Positions 1 to 8,540 of a stretch of DNA of 64,000 nucleotides are shown here, piece by piece. A program made the position numbers and the translations under genes. The notes beneath the pieces are model-generated. The model ran no database searches, had not been told where the DNA came from, and saw nothing but the letters and a program-made list of their open reading frames with translations. Origin of the DNA: Dactylorhiza incarnata (lineage: Eukaryota > Streptophyta > Magnoliopsida > Asparagales > Orchidaceae); NCBI GenBank assembly GCA_033032865.1, contig JAWHQI010000064.1, positions 3,968,001-4,032,000 on the forward strand, read 5' to 3'. The first letter of the stretch is position 1; each line of letters begins with the position of its first letter.

Positions 1-242
1 TACTAATGATTGCAATTTTGTTTGCTATTTGGTTAATTAAAAAGTCTTTTGGCTAGGACATTTCTTTCTACTTAAATCATTTGCATAATTTAGGACTTAA
101 ACTCTTATTACTCCGAATTTTTATTTTTCAGTCTCTTATGATTAAAATAAAACGATAGCTAAAAATTAGAACTTATGTTAATCCCGTATAGATCTCTCTT
201 ACTTTTGCTCTGGAATAGCAAAAGCTTAAGTATGGGGATATT
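1..242 (+). mobile_element. 3' end of an Athila-like internal region with purine tract
   Basis: This AT-rich non-coding stretch is the plus-strand counterpart of the sequence next to the 3' LTR of the full Athila-like element at 20558-31439 (there at 22557-22800, minus strand). Both share the pieces TAGCAAAA and TTAAGTATGGGG just before the LTR. The purine-rich AAGTATGGGGATA at about 228-240 is the likely primer for plus-strand DNA synthesis. The rest of this element lies outside the window. Assignment rests on visible similarity to the complete element. Confidence 0.75.
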
Positions 243-403
243 TGATAAGTAATAAAATATACGTATTTTAGTATGATTATTAGTATAATTTTAATTAATA
301 TTGTAAATTTTCTATGTAAATTAATGAATAAATTGCTTGTTTTATTATTTTCCTTACTAACTTAGTTTTATTTTTATTTTTGCAGATTTTGGCAATTTTT
401 GTC

Positions 404-897
404 AAGTCACGCCCCAAGTCACGCCCATGACAACATGTCACGCTCGTGACCCAAGGGCGTGTAATCTACGTTCGACGAAAGTCAAGCTGCGTTCGATGAA
501 CGTCGAACAACGTTCGACGAAAGTTCTACAAGCTGCGTTCGACGAACTCACTCTGCCCCTGCATTCGACGAAAGTTCAACAAGCTGCGTTCGACAAAAGC
601 GCCATCCCCAGCGTTCGACGAAAGTCAAACTGCGTTCGACGAATCCCCAAAGTCAGCCCCAAAGTCACGCCCATGCTGCTGATAGACTGCCGCCCACTGT
701 CACGCCCGTGACATTGCAGGTCACGCCCGTGACACTGCAGGTCACGCCCGTGACACTGCAGGTCACGCCCGTGTGCAGCCAAGTTTGACCGCAGACCTTC
801 TAGAAGACGGCGGATGCGACCCCTATAGCACGCACAAATGTCACGCCCTAAGTCACGGCCGTGACATCCAAGTCACGCCCATGACCTAGGGCGTGTA
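404..897 (+). promoter_or_regulatory. Palindrome cluster in Athila-like LTR (GTCACGCCCGTGAC and TTCGACGAA)
   Basis: Two blocks of GTCACGCCCGTGAC-type sites (404-466 and about 652-897) flank a block of TTCGACGAA-type sites. The latter start near 471, 492, 513, 538, 564, 589, 614 and 634, so spacing is 20-26 bp. Both motifs are self-complementary around a 1-2 bp centre and contain CpG. The cluster ends about 16 bp before the TATA box. A role as an array of protein-binding sites or as a methylation target is inference. Confidence 0.7.
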
Positions 898-913
898 AAA
901 ATAAAATTTTGCC

Positions 914-922
914 TATAAATAG
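914..922 (+). promoter_or_regulatory. TATA box of the Athila-like LTR
   Basis: TATAAATAG followed by AGGGGCTCGGCTGAAGC. The same core, including the AAAAATAAAATTT that precedes it, is found in both E2 LTRs on the minus strand. That conservation supports it as the U3/R promoter. Confidence 0.7.
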
Positions 923-1952
923 AGGGGCTCGGCTGAAGCCTTTCCCATCCAAATTTTGAGTGCTTGTTAGTGCTTTTGAGTTCTTTTGAGTGCTTGTGAG
1001 TTTTCTTTATGCAATTAAGTTTATGTTCGTTTGTAATTTTCTCCTTTTAGAAATAAAATGTTGTTTTCTCATTTGGATCATCTTCTTTTTATTTATGTTA
1101 GTGTGTGTGTGTGTGTGTATGAGAATAGTTTTATTGCTTTCATAACTTAGTTCATTGCTTTCATAACTTAGTTTATTGCTTTCATAAAAATAGTTTATCG
1201 CTTTATTTATTGCTTTCGTTTAATCGCTTTCTTTCGATTCGGTCTTTTATTTACAAGTAGAGTGCGTGAGTTTATGAGATAGTATTTTTCTTTTTTGTAA
1301 CTTAGCTTTATTTCAGTCTTTATATAATTGCTATATACCACCCCCATCTTGAATAAGAGGTTAATTTACTTTAGCACTTGTTTAAGTCGGTTGAGACGGA
1401 TATTATTTCAGCACCTTTATAAGTCTTTTCATTTCTATCTCCACCCTCGAGAGAGGATGAGGTAAGTCTCCCGAATTGGAAGTAAAAACCCAATAGCGGG
1501 GTTCACAACATAAGGCGAGTATTAAGAAGATTCGATGGTCGAAAATTCATAATCTCAGGTGGGCGTACCCTCGAGAGAGGAGCGTTCATAATTATGGAAC
1601 CTCCACGGCTAAGCCGTTTTAATGTTTTAAAAATTCATCTCTTTTACTTCTAAAAAAGACTATTTTCGTCTCAAGGTAATTCGACATCGGGCGCTATTAT
1701 TATCATCGTTTAGAACTCTAGTTATACGCTTATTATCGTTTTCTTATAAAAACCCAACTAAAAACTTATTCCGATAAAATAATAGTTCGTTCCTCAAAGT
1801 AGGTTAATCAACACGATCCGCGGAAATATACGACCTCGATATTTTCTAAAACAAAATATCATGTATTACTCACGATAAAGTATACTTGCCATTATTATAT
1901 GATTAGTTCAGATTGAAATTAAAAAAAAAATTGTTCAAACCAAATTAGTGCA

Positions 1953-2189
1953 AAACTCTCCTTTTCTATTTTAAAAATCAATAGAATTCGGCGTTGTAGC
2001 CGAGGCGTTATCGTCAATATTTCGAAAGCAGAAAAAGACCGTTACTTCTATCTTTCGATAGGATAACGCTTAATTTCTCAAAGTAGAAGTACTTGCGAGA
2101 CTCTTTGGAAACACCCGTCGAAATCTAATCTCGTCAAATAAAGGTTAACCAAAACAAAGAAACAAGAAGCAATCCCGAATTAAATCATC
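1953..2189. other. Junction sequence without recognisable gene
   Basis: Sequence between the LTR end and the first decayed coding fragment. It repeats LTR-like phrases (GGCGTTGTAGCCGAGGCGTT, a GTTACTTCTA piece) but I cannot assign it. I see no coding potential. Confidence 0.4.
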
Positions 2190-2340
2190 AGCGGCCTCCA
2201 GGGCGGTGCGCTGTGAATCCTAGCGAGATGTATTCGGCAACAGTCGCGGCGAAATCCTCCTCGGACAAGTCGCAGGTTTCGAAGTCATGGTTAAGGAACG
2301 ACTGGGCACATCAGCTCCTACTATCGGGCTCGGGGGCCAT
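2190..2340 (-). pseudogene. N-terminal fragment of a transposon-type protein (Tat ORF1-like)
   Basis: On the minus strand an ATG at 2340 lies about 105 bp downstream of a TATA box. It begins MAPEPDSRS, hits a TGA at codon 10, and continues in frame as an acidic stretch (CDLSEEDFAATVAEYISLGF) to about 2190. A MAP(K/E)P start with a following E-rich helix recalls ORF1 products of plant Tat-type gypsy elements. That resemblance is from memory and weak. The stop at codon 10 is compatible with CGA to TGA decay. It is a fragment, cut off at the lower end. Confidence 0.35.
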
Positions 2341-2444
2341 CTCGCGAGAAGAGGGAAGAAGGAAGTCTAGAGAGAGGTGCGAGTGCAGGCGCGAGAACAA
2401 GGGAAGAAAGAGAAGAAAGCTTAATAAAGGTGGTAGGTGGGCTG

Positions 2445-2454
2445 ACTATTTATA
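2445..2454 (-). promoter_or_regulatory. Minus-strand TATA box
   Basis: CTATAAATAG on the minus strand, about 105 bp before the ATG at 2340 and about 400 bp past the stop codon of the upstream minus-strand unit. The intervening 2460-2850 is T-rich and non-coding on the minus strand, as expected for a 3' UTR plus promoter, or for U3 of a short LTR. Confidence 0.45.
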
Positions 2455-2850
2455 GAAAAAATGGGAAATGAAGGGAATTCTCTACGCGCGGGGTGCGGAT
2501 AGCGGTCACACTATTCTGACACCTCAGAGTCTGAGCCAGCCCATCTACACCCAGTCGCCGGTAGGAGGCGAAAGCGTCGTGCGTGACTCTTTAGGCGAAT
2601 GCAAATTAAAAAGTACAGCGAGAATGAGAGCATCCGCGAGGTAGCATTCAGAAAAATAATAAAAGACAGAATAAATAACATACAAACACAAATTGTTCGC
2701 GAGACGCAGCAGGTCTCGCCATGGTTCAGTACGTAAAATAAAAAGAGAAATAACAAAGGTGCGGGAGAATACAGGGAGTGAGAACCGGTAGGCTTAGTAC
2801 TGCACCCACTGCCATCGACCCCTGCCTCGCCTCCCTGTTCTCGGAGGCAC

Positions 2851-4087
2851 TCACGGGTAGTAGTACGCGCTTACTATCGTTAGCTCTTGGTTAACCAAGA
2901 GCATTTGGTCTCTAGCCCGCGCAATGTGCCTCCCATGAGAGGTCTCCTCGCACCCCCGCTGTCGCTCCATCTCTCCGATAAGATGCCTGTAATCTCGTTC
3001 AAGGACGCTAATCCGACGCTCAAAGGCTGCCCGGTGCTTCTCCGTCTGCTTGGCTTGGTCTCGCTGCATTTAGATAAGCTTGCCAAAAAGCTAAGTCATC
3101 CACTCCTTCATGGTCCTAGTATCTTTGTGTTCGCCGAGAAAGTCAGAGAGGTCAGAGGGAGGCGGAGAGATTATCCCCTCCTCATACCGAGGGTCCACCG
3201 GCGGGACCTGGCGGAAGCTTGCGGGAGCGAAAGTTAGCCTTTTCCAGTCATGCAAAATATTGTGTTCGAAGTAAGGGTAACTAACCAGGTACATATTCTT
3301 CGACGGGGGACCGACGAGAGGTGTTGGGCTGCCCTACGAATGGTTGGCTGGGATGGTGGAGCGATTTCCCCTTCCTAGGGCGGTGTACCTGGTCGGCAGC
3401 AGCGGAAGTAGTGGTCGGGTCCACGACGGGAGAGTTATGTTCAGTGTTTTTGCCCGCCGAGTGCTCCCGCTCTGGTGCCGGTGAGGTTATGACGGTATCG
3501 AGGGCGGGAGAGTTGCGCAGGGTGGAGGATAACCCCGTGGTCCCAAAGGTGAGAGCTGCGAGAATCAGGGTCAAAAAGTTGGCGACAAATCGAAGGCATG
3601 CGAAAGAGCCATAAAGAGCTTACCTGGCACAGGCGCGATCCCTCCATGACTAGCTGGAGAGGCGGGATCCTGGGCAGGTGGAACGCCTCCGAGACCAGGT
3701 GGGGGAAGGTCGGCATTCGCCTGGTCGATCCCGGGGCCACCTTCTACCACCTGCAGGTTCTACGAGTGGTTGGAGTTGTTGAGGTGTCGCATCACCGTGT
3801 TTAGTTTCAAAAGCGAGATGGATTACATTACCTCGGCGGTGTTGTCAGGAGGGATGTTAGAGCGGGGGGGGGGGGGGGGGGAGTCTTTGACGCAGACTCG
3901 CTCGCCGTCAGGTCTCACCAGACCACCCTGGCCTTCTTCAGCTGGTAAGGCTTTGAAGGATACGTCGTTGACGAGAGCCAGGGGGCGTATCGGGTGGACC
4001 TGGGAGCGGTCTCCCCCTATGCAGCGGCAAGACGATCCATCATTCCCTACAAAAGCGGTCTCGATGTCGGCCTCCTGAACGTCATGA
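2851..4087 (-). pseudogene. Spliced, decayed minus-strand gene, transposon-related
   Basis: The minus strand shows exon-like reading frames joined by introns with canonical ends. One intron is 3751-3831 (donor GTAATG, acceptor CTGCAG). Another is 3556-3623 (donor GTAAGC, acceptor CTCGCAG). Exon pieces are rich in Pro, Ser and Ala. The last part (3294-2851) ends in a charged helical segment (ISVLERDYRHLIGEMERQ) that should form a coiled coil. In it two in-frame stops at 3091-3093 and 3070-3072 (TAG, TAA) fit C-to-T decay of Gln codons. The first exon may start near 4087, about 70 bp after a TATA box. The build (proline-rich middle, coiled-coil end) resembles accessory ORF1 proteins of plant Tat-type gypsy elements. 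I cannot name a function. Confidence 0.4.
3864..3881. repeat. G18 homopolymer tract
   Basis: Eighteen consecutive G on the plus strand. On the minus strand it reads as a proline run inside an exon of the decayed gene. Length variation here would shift the frame. Confidence 0.9.
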
Positions 4088-4157
4088 CGAGAGCTCCGAG
4101 GTGGAAAAAGGCGAACAGTGATTGGAGGACAGGCGCTCCGAAGGCAGCAGCCTGGGA

Positions 4158-4167
4158 TATATTTATA
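4158..4167 (-). promoter_or_regulatory. Minus-strand TATA box of the spliced unit
   Basis: TATAAATATA on the minus strand, about 70 bp upstream of the first plausible ATG (4087). Inverted repeats built on CGAGTGGT/ACCACTCG lie further upstream (4474-4560). Confidence 0.45.
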
Positions 4168-4473
4168 GCAAAATGGAGGGGCCCACCAGAAAGATTCCCT
4201 CCAGGTCAGCAAAGCACTCGCCGAATATTGGGGATTGGACTTTTCTTTCCGAACGTAGGGCTCGCTCGCAAAGAGTGGGGATTGTGTACAACGCATTCGC
4301 CGAGTGGGTCCCCGGGTCCTCAAAGGGCCAAGTGGCAGGATGAGGGTAGAGAGCTTGAGGGTGAGTGCGGCCCCACTCGCGGGGCACTCACATGGTAGCA
4401 AAGTGGACGTATCAATAGCCGGGCGAGTGAGGGCGGGCAGAACTTCACTCACCGAGCGAGCCGGGTACCTGGC

Positions 4474-4560
4474 GAGTGGTGCCCTTACGAACCACTCACC
4501 CGGTGGAATACAGTGGGCAAGAAGCCTGGCGAGTGGTGCCTTCACGGACCACTCGTCCAG
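4474..4560. repeat. Two inverted repeats with GAGTGGT/ACCACTC arms
   Basis: First unit: GAGTGGT at 4474-4480 and ACCACTC at 4491-4497. Second unit: CGAGTGGT at 4530-4537 and ACCACTCG at 4548-4555, extendable to CTGG/CCAG with one bulge. Further GAGTG-type pieces occur from about 4375. The cluster lies upstream of the minus-strand TATA box at 4158-4167, like the palindrome clusters of the LTRs elsewhere in the window. Confidence 0.7.
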
Positions 4561-4712
4561 AAGGCTTTAAGGGGGAAATGACCTGGATACCCTTTGTGGG
4601 CTATCAATAGCCCTTCAGAACAGCGGATTTAGTCTGTTAGCAAACCAATTTGGGGTGCGATTAGTAAAACTAAAAGGCTTATTTATGTTATTGCAGACCA
4701 ACCTAGAGAATT

Positions 4713-4720
4713 TATAAATA
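4713..4720 (+). promoter_or_regulatory. Plus-strand TATA box
   Basis: TATAAATA, followed 10 bp later by one arm of a perfect 15-bp inverted repeat (4730-4814). The surrounding 4600-5003 looks LTR-like, but I could not find the two ends with confidence. Confidence 0.5.
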
Positions 4721-4729
4721 GACCCTTAA

Positions 4730-4814
4730 GGGCACCTTGGAGGGGATTCGATCTTTTGGAGCTCTCTCCTCCAGGCTAGCTTTTGGTTGGCTGCTAGTGC
4801 CCTCCAAGGTGCCC
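4730..4814. repeat. Perfect 15-bp inverted repeat just downstream of a TATA box
   Basis: GGGCACCTTGGAGGG at 4730-4744 and its exact reverse complement at 4800-4814, separated by 55 bp. Transcripts starting about 25-30 bp after the TATA box at 4713 would begin in the first arm. They could therefore fold into a 5'-terminal hairpin. Confidence 0.85.
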
Positions 4815-6389
4815 GACTGAGCATTGGTTAGGGAGGGGAAGCTCTCTAAGATCTTCCGGGTGTGTGGCGGGACCTCCTCGCTGCAGCCTTGGGTCTATTC
4901 CTAGTTCTTCATCCACAGTCAAGAGCGTAAGTGCGGGATAAGTAGGTGCGGGCTATACCCCCCAGTGGGTCCGAACTCAAGAGACCGGTTGATGGTTTCA
5001 ACAGGTAGATCATCCATTTTGCCCAAATTTCATGTTTGCATGAATCACACAGTCGTGCATTTCCTTGACGCACAATCGTTCCGACCGTGCGCGTTCATTT
5101 GTGGCCCAAAATGGTGATCTGGATTTGCCCGTGCGTTTTGTTCACGGACGATTGGTTTTGCCTATGCGTGAGTAAAATCGCATGAGCTCCTCTATTGGCC
5201 AATTTTTCATGCTTTATGGATTTGCCAGTGCGTTTTATTGCTTGATCGGTTTCAATCGTGAGTGAGTAAAAATGCACGGGCACGTCTGCTTCTTCTTCTT
5301 GGGCTTCCTGTACGATTAATATCGCACGATCCATGCACGGTCATGCGTTCGACCATGCGTGCCTATTTTTCTGACTATTTTCTACAAAAGCCGCAGATTT
5401 CAACCTAACTGGGATCGATCTTCCTTCTCCGCCTAATCGATCTTCTTCTTCAGCCATTTCCACCGCAGGAGGAGCTCCAGCTCTGTTTTTCTTCCACCTT
5501 CCATGAGGGCTTTGCCCTAGGCCGCCTCCATCATCCAAGAGCTTCCAAGGAGGGGACTCTAGTCCTACACTCATCATCAAGCATGGAAAGCTGTGCACCA
5601 GAGTAGATCGGGTCGTGAGAAGAAGATGGGTCCATTGGGAGAAAGTGACATCCCTCCTCTACCCCGGACATAGTTGCAGATAGAGTTAGGATGCGGATTG
5701 ACAACCCGACGATTCCTACCATGAATCTCAACGAGGCTTCGGATGTGGTCGATTCCTTGCACTCTTTCATCTTGATTTGATACTCGTAGCTAGATCCTCT
5801 ATATATTGATGATGTGCACTATAAACCTTAATTTGTAATGTTTATTTCATGTTTATGAAATTATCTTGTTTATATGTGTGTTTGAGGTGTGCCACCTAAT
5901 CCGCCATAACCCTCCACTCCATTCCACTAACCTACTCTTCCACTAAGTGAGCCTACTCTTCCACTAAGTGAGCCTACTCTTCCAATCCGCTTGACTACTC
6001 GTGCATTACGCGTGTCTATTCTTCCACTCGCCAAGCGAAGCGGTGCTAACAACCCGTATAATCCATTTCAATTCCGCCGGTGCGAACCATTTCATCTGCT
6101 CGCCTTCTCGTCCATCCGCCTAGTGAAGCAGTGCATAACAACCTGCATAGTCTCCATCCACCTAGCGAAGCAGTGCATAACGACCTGCATAGTATTGTTA
6201 ATTTTGTTTATTTTATTTTGTTTTTTGCAAACCAATCCAAACTGTCCACAACCCATCTGACCTAAAGGACTTCAATCTCAAGTCCTTCCTCAAAAGTAAC
6301 TACACCTTACTGTGTTCCTTCGAGATCGATACTTGGAGAAATTCACCCATTTTATATTACATGTGCGACCGGTACACTTGTCGTAAGTG
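4815..6389. other. LTR-like non-coding sequence, unassigned
   Basis: No gene is supported. 5040-5340 is dense in CGTGCG, GCGTTTT and ATCGCA pieces. 5400-5600 reads like the leader of a Tekay-type LTR (GGGCTTTGCCCTAGG, TCCAAGGAGGGGACTCTAG), comparable to 8940-9000 in T1. 5880-6200 has short near-repeats (CCTACTCTTCCACTAAGTGAG twice; CCTAGTGAAGCAGTGCATAAC twice). Probably remains of another LTR element. Confidence 0.45.
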
Positions 6390-7240
6390 CATTAATAGTT
6401 CGATGTTTTGGCTTTTTATTCAATTTTGCCTATAGTTTAGAGTTGACATGGAGACGGGACATTCCTTCGTGGTCAACCCTATATAATGTCAAACTGGCCA
6501 CCACTCTTGTCAGTAGAGCAGAGCGGACAAGTTCGATGATATGCCATTTATTCAGTTTTGCCTATAGTTTAGTGTTGACCAGGAGACCAAACATTTCTTC
6601 GAGGTCAACCCTAAAAAGTGACAAACTCGGTCGCCTCTCTTGTTAGTAGAGCAGAGTGTTCGAGAACGATGACCCTACATATTATTCAGTTTTGCTAACT
6701 ACTTTTAGTTTAGAGTTGACCTAGAGATAGGACATTTCTTCAAGGTCAACCCTAAATAATGTCAAACTGGTCGTCACTCTCGTTAGTAGAGCAGAGCGGA
6801 CAAGTTCGATGTTTTGGCTCTTATAAAGATTCGCCAATAATTTAGAGTTAACCCGAAGATGAGAGATTCCTTCGAGGTTAATCCCAATTAAGGCCGAACT
6901 CGATCGACTCTCATGTTAGTAGGGCAGTGCGGTCGAGTTCGAGGCCTTGGCCATCATTCTATTTCGCACTACTGCTTATAAATTCATAGTTAACCTGAAG
7001 ACGAGAGATTTTTTCAAGGTTAACCCTAAATAATACTGAACTCAATCGACTCTCTTGATTAGTAGGGCAGTGCGGTCGAGTTTGATGGTTCATATATTAC
7101 TCAACTCTGTTATACGATATTATAGTTTAGAGTTAACTTGGTGGCGAGAGATTCCTTCGAGGTTAACCCTAAATGGTGCCGAACTCGATCAACTCTCTTG
7201 ATTAGTAGAGTAGTGCGGTCGAGTTCGATGTCTTAGTCAC
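6390..7240 (+). repeat. Six degenerate ~140-bp tandem units with internal inverted repeats
   Basis: The phrase TTTAGAGTTGAC or TTAGAGTTAAC recurs near 6435, 6569, 6710, 6838, 6981 and 7126, so the period is about 128-145 bp. Each unit has an inverted pair. In the third unit TTTAGAGTTGACC (6709-6721) faces GGTCAACCCTAAA (6744-6756), with 12 of 13 bases pairing. Units also share GTTAGTAGAGCAGAGCGG. The block lies about 400 bp upstream of a TATA box on the same strand. Confidence 0.75.
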
Positions 7241-7640
7241 TTGCCTGACCTATTTTAATGTCGATGTAGGGCAAGTCATCAATTCAAGGCATATGACTTG
7301 CTTGTTGTGTACAAAAGCTTCTGGTCGGAACGTAATTACTGAACCTGTTATTGTTCCCAACCCAAGAGGCCATGTGATGGGGATCAGCTGCATGTTCGTG
7401 ATCGGAGGAGATCGGGCCACCGCTCGGCTGGACCCATTTTTGTAGGTTAGCCAGAGATGCGTTGATCGGATCGGCGATCCGAGACCGCGAGCACCGATCC
7501 GAGACCGCGAGAATGTTCGGCGAATCTTTTTACATTTTATATGTATTTTATTTCATTGGGTTTGTATTATGTGTTGTAGGAAACGAGCGTAACATGCAAT
7601 CATAGTCGTTCATGTCGGGTGCCCAACCGCCCCCTCTCAT

Positions 7641-7650
7641 TATAAATAGG
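7641..7650 (+). promoter_or_regulatory. TATA box downstream of the ~140-bp repeats
   Basis: TATAAATAGG, followed by a leader-like stretch starting near 7670 (GGAAGGAGAAAACCGCTGCC). It resembles the core promoter of an LTR or of a gene whose body was displaced by the T1 insertion at 8541. Confidence 0.5.
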
Positions 7651-8540
7651 GGCAGAGATTCTCCATTCACGGAAGGAGAAAACCGCTGCCCCTACCCTGA
7701 TTCACTCCCTTCCTGGCCGGGAACGAGAAACTGTTGTTCGATTATGTCGGATCAACCCTCCCCCTCCATCGACGAGTAGCGCGACACCCCCAGTTCCCAT
7801 CGTCAGTCCTATTCGATGACAGTCCATCACCAAATCCCGCACTATTCATCCTTCCCAGCACCCGCACTCGACTCTGCCTGTTCATCTTCTTCGTCTGCCA
7901 CACAAGTCAAGCCGTTGGATCTCTGTTCCCTCGATCGACATCAACGCCGGCTTTCACAACTCTCCCGTAACACCATCTAAGATGCAAATCTCGCAACACT
8001 TCGACCCTCCTTCAACCCCTCCTCAGCCAGAGTATTCTTCTCCTGTTTTGACCCAGTCAGGAAGCCCTGTTCTGATCCCTTGCTTGCCAGATAAGTGCTC
8101 TCCTGTCTCCTTCCAGTCAAGGAAATTATCCTCCATTCCAAGTCTCTCCTTTCTCACCAGCACAGTCCCCCTATTCCCTTTTCCTGTCGTTGGAGCCACC
8201 AAACTCCCCATTGCCGCCTATTATGCTGCTTATAATTCCTCATCCCAGCAATTCGGACGTCGCTGCCACTGCCGATCATCGTTGTTTGTGAGTATTAACA
8301 TTTTGTGCTGTTTTATTTTGTATTGAATATTGGATGGACATGCTATATGTGTTTTTTTGGACATGCTATATGTGTTTGGTTATTGAGATTGCTAGTATTT
8401 TTGTCTTCATTTCTTTTAAGTCTATAATATTTATTCGTGAAAGTTATAGTGGAAAACACCACTTGTGAAAAAGAGCGTGATTATTTGCTTACACGTGCGA
8501 AAATTATTGTGCTCACTGAGTTGATTTGCTAGTCGTGTAT
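7651..8540 (+). other. Pyrimidine-rich transcribed-looking region, no recognised protein
   Basis: Two short plus-strand frames (7734-7970 and 7982-8326) are Pro/Ser-rich and resemble nothing I recognise. A possible splice donor (GTGAGTAT at 8287-8294) follows. It may be the leader/R region of an LTR or a first exon. T1 is inserted immediately after 8540. Confidence 0.3.

Larger units (their letters stand above)
243..1952 (+). repeat. LTR of an Athila-like Ty3/gypsy element (3' LTR)
   Basis: The LTR starts TGATAAGTAATAAAATA directly after a purine tract. It is collinear with the E2 LTRs at 20558-22556 and 29430-31439 read on the minus strand. Shared blocks are the palindrome cluster, the core TATAAATAGAGGGGCTCGG, and a downstream part with CTCTCGAGAGAGGA-like and CCACGGCTAAGCCGTT-like pieces. 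The end near 1952 (...TTAGTGCA) is less certain than the start, because the E2 LTRs end differently (AATTCATCA / TTAATCA). The upstream half of the element is outside the window, so no target duplication can be tested. Confidence 0.75.

Noticed and set aside
404..897. Repeat/spacer regularity resembling a CRISPR array
   Set aside because: Units are short palindromes of varying length with unequal spacing, inside plant LTRs, with no cas genes; also seen in several element families.
3823..4545. Single 240-codon minus-strand frame as one exon
   Set aside because: It runs across a TATA box (4158-4167) and an inverted-repeat cluster; only the part below about 4087 looks coding, and it ends at a splice donor at 3831.
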